Positions 29,855 through 40,996 of a stretch of 50,000 nt of DNA are shown piece after piece. Location of the stretch: assembly GCA_009760855.2 (NCBI GenBank), contig WPIO01000022.1, positions 1,317,501 to 1,367,500 on the forward strand, read 5' to 3'. This DNA is from Cristatella mucedo (lineage: Eukaryota; Bryozoa; Phylactolaemata; Cristatellidae). The translations under genes and the position numbers were made by a program. Position 1 is the stretch's first letter. Each line of letters starts with the position of its first letter. The notes under the pieces were generated by a model, which was given only the letters and a program-made list of their open reading frames with translations, did not search any database and was not told where the DNA came from.

Positions 29855-32800
29855 ATGTCAGTGGATTTGTATGATCCTGCTGCACCTACTGCAACGTCAG
29901 ACGTAGACCTTGTATCGGCATTGGTGACAGCTGAAGGCAGTGGTAGTTGTGGAATAGTTTATGTTGATACCCATATACCACCATGTGTGCCGCCGTCATG
30001 TGTGCCGGATGCAATGGTAGTTGTTGCAACCACTTATGCCAGCGCAAGTGATTCTGTGGCCACTAGCTCTCATACTAGCCTGGAGTTGACTATTGACAGC
30101 ACAGCTTACTATGTAGCGGAGCAAAACGAGAGCTCAACTGGTTTAGGCAACACTGTTTTGCATAGCCAAAACAGCGATTCACCGCTGGATGATGCTAACC
30201 TGGACAGAGTAATATTGCCCCAGGAGCCACTGGAACAATCGGTTCTGGCCGTAAGTGTGGAGCCCACAACGTCAAGTGCCATGTTTGCTATGGAAGTAGG
30301 CATTGCTATGGCAACTCCTGATGAGAGCTCACCGAATCGCGGTGACCCTTTGGTGATGCTGAATGTGCAGAAAGATGAAGCTACTGTTCAGCTCCTTCAG
30401 CAAGATGCTAGTCCTGCTACCCCACACAATGGGCAACTTGAAGTGCAAATAGCCTCGATTGACGAGGGACAAAAAAGCAGCCCCGCTGCTAAAAAAGAAA
30501 TGCCTCTCTTGCAAACTAACAGTGGGTCACGTCAGGGCTCGGGATCTCCGGTGGTCGATCGTGAGAAAGGGGAAGAGAAGCCGAGTCACCGTGCCGAGCC
30601 TGGATGGAAAAGTCGCGATAGATACATTGGTCACAGAAAACCCCTTGCCCGAGAGGAGAGGAGGAATTCAGATCATGAGGATCGGTCGCGTTCTACTCAC
30701 GAGGAGAAGAAACCTGATCGTGAAGATGGAAAGCGTGCTGAACGTGATAACAGGAGGCCTTCTGATTTTGAAGACAGAAAGCGGACGGATTTTCATGACA
30801 GGAGGCGTGCTGATTATGGGGACAGGAGGCACGTCGACCCTGAGGACAGGAAACGTCCTGATCACGACGACCGAAAGCACTTGGATTATGAAGACCGAAG
30901 GCGCGCGGGTCATGAAGACAGGAGGAATGTAGAGCGGGAAGGGCAAAGGCGCCGTGAATTGTTCGATCGTAGGCAATCCACGCAGGATAGCCATCGCCGG
31001 TTGGGCAATGACGACCGAAAATCTCCCCACTCTAATAATGAGAGACCGTTCGACCGAGATAGCCATCGGCATCAGGGTCGCAGTGATGTGAGGTGTCGTG
31101 TTGGTTCATCGGATGGTGGAGATAAACTGACTAATGCATCAAAAAAAGCCCCAGACAGGTCATCGAAGCCAGTTCATAGAGGACGAAGCAGAAGCCGAAG
31201 TTTAACCCCCGGCCGACATGCCAGACCCAGCAGTCAGCATCGTGTCAGCGACCATCACAGTGAGAGCCTGCTGGTTCGACGAACGGCATACAGCGATGCG
31301 CGTCCTAGGCCGTCGCCTGTTGCCGACGGTGCGGTGCGGCATACGAGCAGAAGCCCCACGAAGAGCCGTAGGCGCAGCCGTGACAGTCCCGGCGCTAAGC
31401 AAACCGGCAGACCAACATCGGTGGAAGCTATCGCGGCCTCACCCCAAGCTGGTGGTGGCACCAATTCCCGGGCTGCTGTTCCACTCGACCGGGTTGCCAG
31501 TGGAGGCCGAGACCAGTCCGGTGAAAGCAGCTCGCGTGACACCGAAGTCCAGTCTTCACAACGACGAGGCAGCTGCAGGAGCAGCAACAGCCCGCAGGCA
31601 GCGCCGACTGTTCAGTCGCAGCCGCGCTCGCACGCTGAGGCCGCCAATCCGGGCGACGGCGCGGCAGCTGGCGGTCCTGCCATTCCCACTGGAGAGCTGC
31701 GCAGCGCTCAACCTCCCGCGGCGTCGCAGGTGCAACAAGGTCCGCCAGCTGCTAGCCGGGCGGCTGCAGAGGGCGGCTCGAAATCGTCGTACTTTGCCTC
31801 GGAAGCAGTGAGCAGCTTGAGCTTCACCGAGCTGATGCGGCTGCCTCCGCCGCCGCTGCCGCCGCCTACGCTCATAATGCCGATGGCTCCCGGCGGCGGG
31901 CCTGCGATGATGGCCGGAATGCCTCCCATGTGCTTTCCGCCGCCATCGTCATCTCTGCTGCTGCCGCCGCCGCCGCAGTCGTTGTCGTTGCAGTTCGTCC
32001 CAGCAGCAGCAGCTCACCACGGTTTGCTGGCGCATCACGGCGTGCCGCCCTCGATGTTCGGCTTGCTGCAGCCGCAGCAGCAGCAGCTAGGCGTGCCGCC
32101 GCCCCACGGCCTGCGTCCGCCTCCTCCGCGCATGCCACCGTTCATCCCTCCTTCCTCGTCCGGCGGCCCGCCGCTGTTCGTGTCGCAGCTGCCGCTGCCG
32201 CCAGCGTCCGGACTCCAGTCGTATGCGCAGATGCTGCTGCTGCCGCCGCCGGCTGGACACTCGCCGTTTGCGCCGAAGCCACGCTCGCCGTTTGCGCCGC
32301 CTCCGCCCGGCCCTCCGACATCGGAGCCGCCTCCGCCGCCGCCACCGCCGCCAGCTTCGTCGTACAAGGTTCACGGCATCGATCGTCTGGTCGGCGTTCA
32401 TGGAGGCAGCTTGGGTCCTCACGGCCAACGGCAAGCGGACCTCCAAGCTTCTCCGCCTCCGCCGCCCGATTTCTTTACGGGCAGTGAGAATGGTGACGCA
32501 GCTCTCAAGGCTCGGTCGAACCTGATCGTCATTCAGCCCAATGATGCTGCCGCCACTGGCGGCGGCCCCCAAGCTCGCCAAGCCACGCCCTCGAGGCAGG
32601 ACGCTCACGATAGATGTTCGAGCTCCGACGACATGACAGAGGCGCCCATGGACATGACGGGCGACGACGATGACGACGACAACGGAGAAGACGATGACGA
32701 GCAGCAGGATGACGACGTCGATTTCGGCGCATCCCGTGACGTAAAGGATGCTAGGTCCAAGGGACCAATGGTCAATGGCAGGGAGCCGTCGCGCGGATCC

Positions 32801-33037
32801 GTGCCACCGAGTGACGGTCCGAATTCTTTACTAGCTGCGACAGCTGGAAGAGTGGCGGCGTCACAAGGTCAGACCGCCGTCGTCCACGTCGGTCAGGGCG
32901 ATGTGGCCGACGTGCCAGCGGCACACGAGTGCACGGCCGAAGCAGCTCAGCCTCGGCAGCGCACTGTCGAAGTGCTGCAGCAGCTGCAGCAGCTGCTGTC
33001 TCGAGGCGGCCCATCGCAGCAGGGCCACGATTCGCAG
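29855..33037 (+). CDS. SCAF1-like: SCAF1-like long exon (RD, RS, Pro-rich, acidic)
   Basis: One open stretch of 1061 codons ending at a GTACGG donor (33038). Reading on past the donor gives only 13 more codons before a stop. Low-complexity segments explain the long Arg- and Ala-rich open frames seen in the other five frames here; those are shadows. The GC content rises sharply from about 31.2 to 33.1 kb because of Pro, Ala and Gly codons. An acceptor such as the T-run plus AG near 29752 may precede the exon. Confidence 0.88.
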
Positions 33038-34822
33038 GTACGGCGCCATCTGCACACTTTGCCACTGTCTCTCGTATAGTGCCTGCCGGCGTAGAGTCGC
33101 CATAGTTGCTGAGCTCGTTTGCTTTGCGTAGTCGGGATGCTGCTGTTCGAGTCGGTCGTGGGTCGTGGCCTCGTTTTATGCATTCACATTTTGTTCAGTT
33201 TTTTGTATGTATGTACATGCTGTTATGCGAACTGGTTCTTTATCGATGCCATACGTGGACTCGTATATGTCTCGTAACTGTGGACGTCCTTTTTGTGTCT
33301 CTAGCAGTTGTTGGACAAAAGGCGTTCAGGGCATGCCCTCCTGCTGGCCATACCGTAGGCTCTGTCTAACCGAACGCATGTTGCTTCCGTGGGTTTCCTT
33401 TCCCCATTTGAAGTATCGAAGCTCTCTGTCCCATTGCAGGTGCATGGCTCCGTGCTCTACTACTCGCGGCTGCATGTTTCATCCCTGCACTGCAAGCAGC
33501 TTGCAAGCTTGCACCTCTCTTCTGCCCTCCTGTTGTTTGACCGCGTGTTGGCTCTGATGCTAGCCTAAGCTGTGCCTATGTAGTTTTACAGATATACATG
33601 ACGCTAAATATAGGTGTGTAATACCGATAGGCAGATTTATTTTGCTCTGCAACATGTCAAAGGTTATTGAAGCACTGGGGTAGAAAGAGAGTATTCTATG
33701 TGCCGTTTTAGCCTCGAGAATTTACCGACGCCTTAGTTGCAGGAGGCCACATTATAGCTGCTCAACAATTTCATTAATTAGGCCCCAAGGGCATAAAAAA
33801 ATGTAACGGACCAATGTAATTTTGAACGCATTGCCCATACTACGCATGTAAACTGAAGTCAGTCCTAAAACGCTAACCCGTGCTGACCGATGGGAAGAGA
33901 GCCTTGTAATTTGCATATATAAGTGAATTTGTCAGATATTTAATAATTAATATACCCAGCCTATGTGCAGCAAAATCTTTGTAGGAGAAATGTATGCAAT
34001 AGTCTATAAATACAACTATAATATCTATAGAGTGGTGATATGCCGGGTATGGTCATTTCTCTCCCTGGACATTCCCCCCCAGACATCCCCCTGGGAATAT
34101 GGTTTAGGGTTTTAGGATTTAGGGTTTAGGGCGCCCCTGTGCACCCCTCTCTCCCCCCTCCTAAATCTACCCTTGCTCGTATTCCGTGTTTTAATTAGTA
34201 CCTATTAGGGTGTAACAAGATCTCTTGAGATAGAGTTATATTGTAGCGGCTCGTGGGCATGCTGTGGCTGTGCGACGAAGAGCAAAGCCCACAAGCGAGT
34301 TGTTGCGTCGTGGACGAAGGCTGTATTGTGTCGCATACAGGCAACACAAGCAAGCAAGTGTACATACCGATAGTAGCTGTCTTGCGTGCTGGTCCGGAGC
34401 ACGTGGTGTTAAGAGAGAAGAGGGTGGATAGCGTGCCTACAGGTAGACACACAGGCAGAAAGTGAATTGCACGGCAAAGAACGTGTCACGTGCCGGCAAA
34501 GAACGCCCCCATTGGGCAGACGGAACGTCGGCATGGGGCCGGAACCACGTGACGGCGATGACTCGCCCACAATGTTGAGTAGACCTCTGAGGCTTTGCGC
34601 TCATTTGCAGGAACGCACGGCATGCCGTAGGGTGGGTCCACTTTGACGAGTACAGACACGTGCCTGGCGGCATCGAGCAGGACCAAACTCCCGAGGGACC
34701 GAACTGTTTAGCTCCCGGATGCTGCAGTCGCAGCTGCCACTGCCGTTGGCTCCATTAGAAACCATCCTTCCAATTATACTGAGTTGATTTTATTTCAATA
34801 GAGCCTGAGCTTCATTTGATCG

Positions 34823-34905
<83 letters not shown>

Positions 34906-37900
34906 GTGTCCTTTAGTATAGCGACTGAAGAGCTATCACCACCGCTTGCAGCGGCGATAAAGAATCGCCCACAGCAGGAATCGAACCCACGACCTCGGGA
35001 CCGAGGTCGTGAAAGCAACCGCCTTACCTAGTGTGCCATCACGGCTCACCAAAAATCTCAGGGCCTGTCCAGGATTTGAACCCGGGACCTCTTGATCCGT
35101 AAGCAAGAATCATACCCCTAGACCAACAGGCCTTACAATCAATACTAGCTGATTCAACGCGGTGGGTTCAGCTAGTTCTGCTGGGGTGGACTTACCGGAT
35201 ATGTCAATGGACACCGACAGGTCTGCCGTACAGAAGCAAGTTGGAATTTCCGTGGTATGTCGTTAGTATATACTAATATTAAATACTTAATACGATCGCT
35301 AGACTTTAAAGGGTGATAGGAGTGCCAGACATTTGCAAGCAGATGAATGCTGAATGCGTTAAAGTGCCATTTATGTCAGACCGATGTGCTATGCTGCTTG
35401 AGAATTACCGTCTAGGGGGGGGCAGCGGGTTCTGTCGGTAGTTTGATTGAAAAATGCACCTAGTTATATATTAAACTGCATCACTTCTGCCCTACTTGTT
35501 TCCTACATGGCCACTCCCGTTGGTGTAATAATTTAGTGTCTCGAAATTCGCGAATTAACAGAATTCACAAATTATAGAAATGATGTTAAGAGAGGCACCG
35601 GATGGCGATGACTTTTTCAGTTCTTATCGCAAAGCTGTTCATTCTGTGTGGCTTGTTCATTAGTGGTGCAGTGCTGAGTATTTCCGGAACTTTTTTCTGC
35701 GTTAGGCTAAATCCGAAATGCACACGGGCGTCCTTGGGGCCGTCCTCTCTGGAAAGGCAAGCAGCAACGATATGGCATCTAGTGAAGAGTTGCCGAGGAA
35801 GATGAAGAAGGCCGGAGCGGCAACGAGAGCTCAAACCCTGAAAATTAAGGAGTCGCCCGGAAGTGATATCCCATCATCTGCAACCGAACTGTCTAACCTG
35901 AAGGTATTCACGCGAAGCATTGCTTGCCTAGCTTCGCCCAGGTGACCGGTCGGCAGCCGGCCTGCAGCCCGGCTCGGTACATAAAGCTTAGAGTGTGGAT
36001 ATACGGTAATATCTGCACTTTTCGTAGAGCAAGTTGATGTTGTCTTGCTGACTATCACAGACGGCTTGTCGAGCGAGATGCCTGTGTGATGAGAGTCTTT
36101 TGAGAGCCCCATCAAACTCCTCTCACAAACTGTGCTGTCTTATTCAAGCGGCTAGTCTGTTTTTGCAAGTGGCTATCACCTTCATTAGAAGATGCCATAT
36201 GAATAATTATTATCTTATGTTTGTATAGAAGGAAATAGTTTCATTCACCAGACTGCTTCTACAGCTAGCCATCACGTCCGATCTCTATCCAAGATAAGGA
36301 GCTGTCTTCCACAGTTGCTTGCAAAAACTTCAACTAGCGCCTTAGTCCTGTCTCGGCTTGATTATTGTAACCCTCTTTTGGCTGGGCTACCAAAGAAAGC
36401 AACTAGCAGTTGGTCACTAGGTCATAGGCCACTGCAGCTGACTATGAATATGGCTGCAAAGCTAGTCTTCAAGTCCCAGAGGTTTGACCACTTGTCTTCT
36501 TTGCTAAAAGAGCTAGGATGGCTGCCGGTTGATCAATGGATACAGGGCAAAGTTCTTAAGCTGACCCACAAGGCCCGCCGCGGCTTGGCTCCTTCGTACC
36601 TAGCTGAACTGTTGCATCAGTTTCAGCCTGTTCGCGCCCTCAGGCATTGTGTGGACAATAAATTAGCTGTCCCATTCCTCCACTTAAAGACAGTTGGCGA
36701 CAGAAGCTTTAGCTCTGCAGGTCCTAGACTGTGGAACTCGCTTCCGCAATTCTTATGCAACAACTACTCTCCTGCTGCCGACTATGGGTCATCCTTTTCA
36801 GTGGTCCTGAGCTGCTATTTCCATGCTACTCACTACTTCAACTGCTCTCCTGACTCTGCTATGCTTCCCACTTTCTGTGTTGCGTGAGATGAAATCGGTT
36901 GGCTACCGAATGCGTACCGTAAGGCGCCTAGGCTGTGTGTGCCATACAAAACTCTCCTGAGTAACGCACACATGGTCTTTATGGCTTTGTGGAGTTACAG
37001 ACGGAGATTTACTCATTACATAGAAGCCTCAGGGAAATTGATCTCTTTCTAGGCGCTTTACAGATGCTGGAAAGAAACCATGACCGTCTGGTTAATGGTA
37101 GCTTTCACATTGTCAACCTGCATAATTATGATGATTGTTGGTATGATTGTTGGTAACATGCACAGTGTCAGCAGGCATAAGCACACAAGGGACAAATCAC
37201 GTGGACTCTGCAAATGTTGTGAGAAACATGTTGTTCTAGCTTTTTTTGAAATATCGTCATTTTAGGGCTATCGTGACGGCATTCAGGTGTGAGTTCCAGG
37301 TTTTGGGTGCATACAAACTAAAAGCGATTTCCGAAGGATTTGAGGTTGGCTTGAGTCTTAGCGAGATTATTTGAGTTAGAAGAGATGCTAGTGCAATGCC
37401 TAGGGAGTTCTGATGTGTAAGTTGGAGTCAGAGAATGAAGGGACGACTAAAAGTAAGCTACAAAACCTTGTAGTCCATATTGTGTTTGAATGGGTGAGTT
37501 ATAGAAGTCGAGTTGGGATGTCACAAATGCATGGACCAACTTGAATGTAGTATTCATGTCTAAGCAGGCCCAAATTTTGGCAGTGCCACTAACCTTTTAC
37601 TTTTCAACGACTGGCTTTCAGCGTATTTCTTCGAGTAGCGGTGTACTGAGACTAATTAAGTCAGCAAAGCGATTGGCCCTTGTTGCAGGCAGTCGTAATA
37701 ATTCGGGAATGCTGTGGGTTGGCGCATTTGCTGAGAAGCAGCTCATTATGTCTTACAATTATAATAAAAGCATGCCGTTCAATTTTTCCCTCACCGTCTG
37801 TTGCTGACTTGCAAAGCCTTTCTTCCGGGTCTCTTGGATGGGCTGGTTGGGGCCAGCTGATGCTTTGTGCTCGGGGGGGGGGGCATATTTTTTCTAACTT

Positions 37901-39824
37901 GCTTGGAGATAGCTAGCTTGGGTAGCTAAGAATTGTGTTTACAAAGTAATGGGATGTAGGGCTGTGTGTGCCTTAGTGGTGTCATGACGGTGGCCGATAC
38001 GTGGCGTCACGGGATAGCTTGCTTTGTAATGATTGTATAATGCACAGTGTGCAGATTTTCACCAAAACTGCTTAAACCTCACCGTAGCTTAGTCGCTTTA
38101 TTTACGGCCTTTGCCTGTCTTTGCCAGCTAAGCAGCAAAGGTGCCTCGAAAGCAATGCTCAGCTGCTCAGTGCTCAGCTGCTCTGAGTGTCGGGTTGCTT
38201 TTCCGTGCTCGAGTGCTGCCTGCTGTCACTTTTAACTAGCGGTCTCTCAAGGGAGTGACTTTATGCGACGAGAGCGGGCTGACCGGGCTCTCGGGTGACC
38301 GGGCTAGTTGGGAGTGTTTTGCCACACTGCGACCGTTCCTCATCGGGACCGGCTTATGCTGCATAGTGGAGCTGCTGCTCAGTCGTCGGGCCAGGCCTTC
38401 ACCGAGGCAGGCGACTTCTAGCGGGGAACCATTAGCTTGTCTCGCGGCACTTCTGTATATCCACCTCGGTCGTGTTGACTTGTAGATGGCCGAGCCAACT
38501 GCTGGACTTGTGTTTTGGTTGGGAGTGAAGTTTATTGTTCTGCCAAGCTCGGTCACTCTTGCAAAAAAAAGGGACTGTGTCTGTTGCTTGTCTGTCGGCT
38601 GTTGAACTAGGAATTTTGCCCTCCATGGCAAACATGGCCAATGCATTTATGGGCATAATGCGTTCTTGCTGCTAAGGATCGTTCCGACAGACAGTGTTTG
38701 CTGCCGCTGCCTAGGCCACTCTGCTCCTGTCTGCAGTGGCTGTGGGCGGTGTGCTGCTGACACTAGTCCAGCACTCGTGGAAGACGACCATGAGACCATT
38801 TTTGCCGCTTGTGGTTGCTGTTGCCAGACTGGCATGCAGGCCCTCTGCCTGATGATTGCACTCGGTGGGCTGAATGGTTTGGTGTTTGATTCCCCCCTCC
38901 TCTTCGCCCATAGGCAATGTGATTGCTCTTCACAACCCAGGTTCGATTCCTGCAGACAGTTCTACCACTGAAATAAGTGAAGCTGCTGGATCAGCAGACA
39001 TTTTGTCATTTTGTTGCTGGCTTTCTTTTGCTTTGCAGCCCTCTATCGTCTGCTGCTGCTGATGTGATATAAGGGAACCCCTGGACCAACTCAGCAGCAG
39101 TTGGTATTGTTTACGAAGATTAGTGATGTCTGCTGCATATGGTCGTTTTCTGTTATGGTGCTAAATAATTATTATTATTATTATTATTATTATGGTATCA
39201 GGGGCTACCGAGAGATCTATGCCCTCTGATTGTGGAGCTTTTGTGCTGCCTCTTTTGGCTATGCCTGAGGGCCTTTTTGATGTCTGCTGCAGTGTCGACT
39301 GAGGCTGTGCATTCATGCAGTTTCTGGCATTTTGCTTTCGGCTGTAGGCCATCGAAAAAATGAACCGGCAGGAGCGTATCGCCGAGGAGGTAAAAGTCGT
39401 CCTGAAGCCCTATTACCGATCCGGAAAAATCAGCAAGGCTGAGTACAAGGATATCATGAAGAAAGCTGTGCATAAGGTGCGCATTCCCTGTTTGTATGAC
39501 AGCTGTTGTTGAAATCCTGGCCATCACTCCTCAACTGGTTTGCTAAGCTAGTGCGTTGCTTGATAGTATGCTGCCAAACTGGTAAGAGACAGCTCAAGCT
39601 TAAGCTCAGCACCTGTCAGTGGACTTTTAGAAGTGCAGGCTTGGCTATGTATTAGTTAATTGTTTTAGACTCAATGCATGAATTGCTTATGGGTTTTGTA
39701 GATATACAGCAGCAGAAGTGGTGCAATAAATCCTGCTAAAGTGAAGATCTTCATTGATGGTTATGTAGCCAAGACCATCCAGACGAACAAGCTTCAGAGA
39801 AAGAGGCAGCAGGTTCCGAGTTGA
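29855..39824 (+). CDS. SCAF1-like: SR-related CTD-associated factor, SCAF1/PHRF1-like, 4 coding exons
   Basis: Likely a nuclear SR-related protein that binds the phosphorylated C-terminal domain of RNA polymerase II and links transcription to splicing, as inferred for SCAF1, SCAF11 and PHRF1. I joined 29855-33037, 35706-35903, 39348-39476 and 39702-39824. All junctions are phase 0 and GT-AG; the sum is 3633 bp, about 1210 residues. In order: a Ser/Thr-rich acidic N-terminus; Arg-Asp octapeptide repeats (residues 300-363); RS segments (about 440-515); a long proline-rich region (about 660-875); an Asp/Glu run (about 937-957); and a C-terminal domain with NRQERIAEEVKVVLKPYY, ISKAEYKDIMKKAVHK and SGAINPAKV, shared by SCAF1 and PHRF1. 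No RING or PHD finger is visible, which favours SCAF1, but exons 5' of 29855 cannot be excluded. An in-frame TGA lies just before the chosen ATG. Confidence 0.85.
30752..30943 (+). repeat. 24-bp coding tandem repeat (Arg/Asp octapeptides)
   Basis: Eight consecutive octapeptides of the pattern R-[RK]-x-x-D-x-x-D, for example RKRTDFHD, RRRADYGD, RKRPDHDD and RKHLDYED, lie inside the long SCAF1-like exon. Flanking codons hold looser copies. Alternating charge in RD repeats is typical of RNA-processing factors and intrinsically disordered. Confidence 0.9.
33038..34824. other. First intron of the SCAF1-like gene, 5' part
   Basis: No exon with suitable phase seen. A 130-codon plus-strand frame (33165-33557) is Cys/Ser-rich with no motif and lacks a clear acceptor. 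Confidence 0.45.
34103..34131 (+). repeat. Short TTTAGGG-like tract
   Basis: Four consecutive 7-mers, three TTTAGGG and one TTTAGGA, with one extra T. It is too short to be a telomere. Confidence 0.7.
34825..35048 (-). mobile_element. SINE-B copy ending in (CA)n
   Basis: Reverse complement starts GAGCCGTGATGGCACACTAG, has the B box GTGGGTTCGATTCC and body GCGATTCTTTATCGCCGCTG with CAAGCGGTGGTGATAGCTC, then CGCTATACTAAAGG and a roughly 75-bp (CA)n run. It starts 12 bases downstream of the tRNA gene at 35061-35132. Confidence 0.6.
35061..35132 (-). tRNA. tRNA gene with proline-type body, anticodon apparently ACG
   Basis: A 72-nt cloverleaf: the acceptor stem GGCCTGT pairs perfectly with ACAGGCC, the B box is GGTTCAAATCC, and five T residues lie seven bases past the 3' end, fitting an RNA polymerase III terminator. 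The D-arm segment TTGGTCTAGGGGTATGATTC is the one I know from eukaryotic tRNA-Pro. The anticodon loop reads TTACGGA, so the anticodon is ACG (Arg) instead of AGG (Pro). The last anticodon-stem pair (C-T) is mismatched. It may be a pseudogene or a re-identified tRNA. It lies antisense in an intron of the SCAF1-like gene. Confidence 0.75.
35706..35903 (+). CDS. SCAF1-like: SCAF1-like internal exon
   Basis: 198 bp, 66 codons, phase 0 at both ends, from a TTTTTTCTGCGTTAG acceptor to a GTATTC donor. It begins AKSEMHTGVLGAV and contains EELPRKMKKAGAATRAQ, a charged and low-hydrophobicity composition like the rest of the protein. I know no family motif in it; support comes from phase, splice sites and position. 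Confidence 0.6.
36240..37005 (+). mobile_element. L2-2 LINE fragment with open C-terminus
   Basis: An open frame (36315-36887, extendable upstream) encodes SRLDYCNPLLAGLPKKA, ELGWLPVDQWIQGKVLKL, GLAPSYLAELL and GDRSFSSAGPRLWNSLP, the C-terminal block of an L2-like element. The tail GGCTTTGTGGAGTTACAGAC lies near 36990. It sits in an intron of the SCAF1-like gene, next to an inverted L2 fragment. Confidence 0.75.
37012..37600 (-). mobile_element. L2 3' fragment
   Basis: Tail (GAAATTGATCTCTTTCTAGG), 3' UTR (AGTGTCAGCAGGCATAAGCA) and C-terminal coding remnants, including ATGCATGGACCAACTTG. Head-to-tail with the L2-2 fragment but on the opposite strand. Confidence 0.7.
37601..38889. other. Second intron of the SCAF1-like gene
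   Basis: No exon recognised. It holds a G run near 37875 and frames of up to 136 codons without motifs. Confidence 0.45.
38890..38995 (+). mobile_element. SINE-B head fragment
   Basis: GCAATGTGATTGCTCTTCAC and CCAGGTTCGATTCCTGCAGA match the tRNA-like head of SINE-B. The tail is not recognisable. Confidence 0.45.
39348..39476 (+). CDS. SCAF1-like: SCAF1-like exon, first half of C-terminal domain
   Basis: 129 bp, phase 0, from a TTTCGGCTGTAG acceptor to a GTGCGC donor. It encodes NRQERIAEEVKVVLKPYY and ISKAEYKDIMKKAVHK, the conserved helical C-terminal domain of SCAF1, SCAF11 and PHRF1. This is the strongest homology in the gene. Confidence 0.93.
39702..39824 (+). CDS. SCAF1-like: SCAF1-like last exon, second half of C-terminal domain
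   Basis: 123 bp after a GGGTTTTGTAG acceptor, ending in TGA at 39822. It encodes IYSSRSGAINPAKVKIFIDG, which matches the KSGEINPVKVxNLVxxYV block of SCAF1 and PHRF1, followed by a basic tail (KLQRKRQQVPS). Confidence 0.92.
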   Translation: MYSSRSGAINPAKVKIFIDGYVAKTIQTNKLQRKRQQVPS

Positions 39825-40833
39825 GGTGCAGTCTGTTACACCTATGGTGCACGTCAGTGCATCTCTGCTGCAGTCTGCTGTGGTGAACATGTAATTTCGA
39901 ATAATCACGGTCCGCTCACTTGTACCATCGTGTGACTGGATGCAGTGCTTACTGCACTGCCTCTATCTGCTACCATTACTGGGGCTCATTTATGTCTGCA
40001 AGAATTCGCTGTGCGCTTGGCACGATTTTTTGTGAGGCAGAAAATAGCTGCCAACAAGCTTTCTCGGGTTTAACTTACGACTGATTCGATGCAGCTCTCT
40101 ACAGAGGTGCCTCTTGTCTGTCTCACCAGCTGCCTGTGCAGAAGGTGCACATGTGGTAGTGTTATGTGAGTGACATGCATGTTATAGTGCAAGTTAGTCA
40201 TGAGTTTTATTATTGGTCATTGCAATGTCCAAACCCTGCATAGCTTTTAGCATCGTGTAGAGGCTTATTCTCTACGAGGTAGTGACATATCAACTGCATC
40301 GACGGCTTGTGATTCATAGCCAAATATACACTTGACGATAAACACGTGCCAGGTCTGCTAATATGTGTTTCATCTGTGTTGCCATTACAGGTTTACTCTC
40401 CTAGCAGGCTAATTATTGGCTAGGGCTTGTAGCAGCTGCTGGCTTTTCATGGAAATGGCTTGTTGCCTTGCGGTGAGGGATCGAGTTGGCTAGTTTTCTG
40501 TGGCTCAGAAATAGATGGTGTGTGGCTGCAGGTTCATCATGGCCCATTGGCGGATCTCCAAGCTACCCATAGAGCAGGCAACTGCTGCCTCCCAGCCTTG
40601 TAAATGAAGGTAATGAATGGTTCATCCTAGGGTAAGCTATAGAATTTTCTGACGCACCGAAATATGGGGTATGATTAAAAGGCCTTAGTTTTGGTGTATG
40701 TGTCTAAAGAAGCCTTTTCCTGGCTGAAAGCTTGTCCTTTTTTAGGGGGAATTATGGCTCGATAGGCATAGTAATTACGTTGAAAGGATGTAGACCGAAC
40801 GGGGCCATGGCCTGAATAGACCTGCTTAATGGA
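39825..40833. other. 3' flank of the SCAF1-like gene
   Basis: Probably contains the 3' UTR. I see no perfect AATAAA in the first few hundred bases, so the transcript end is unplaced. Confidence 0.45.
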
Positions 40834-40996
40834 TAAATATAAATACAATTATGTATATGGCGGTGTAAGAGAGCTTAATCTCTATTCAGGTGCATTACGC
40901 ATGCGACAGGCCCCAGCCAAGACCTCGGTCATCAAATACATTTACCTTGACCTCAGTCGTTAAAGGCTATCACCTTAACTATGGGCCATCCCAGCT
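40834..40996 (-). mobile_element. SINE-A, minus strand
   Basis: Reverse complement reads GCCCATAGTTAAGGTGATAG (head), then CGCATGCGTAATGCACCTGA and the AGAGATTAAGCTCTCT hairpin, with a TATATACATAATTGTATTTA tail. The closing stem is degraded. Confidence 0.65.

Noticed and set aside
31218-32732. Several 100-197 codon Arg- and Ala-rich frames overlapping the long exon
   Set aside because: Shadows of the GC-rich Pro/Ser/Ala codons of the SCAF1-like exon; the plus frame that carries RD, RS and acidic motifs and joins the conserved C-terminus is the real one.
39161-39527. Minus-strand 109-codon frame over the SCAF1-like exon at 39.4 kb
   Set aside because: It is antisense to a strongly conserved exon and includes an ATT repeat.
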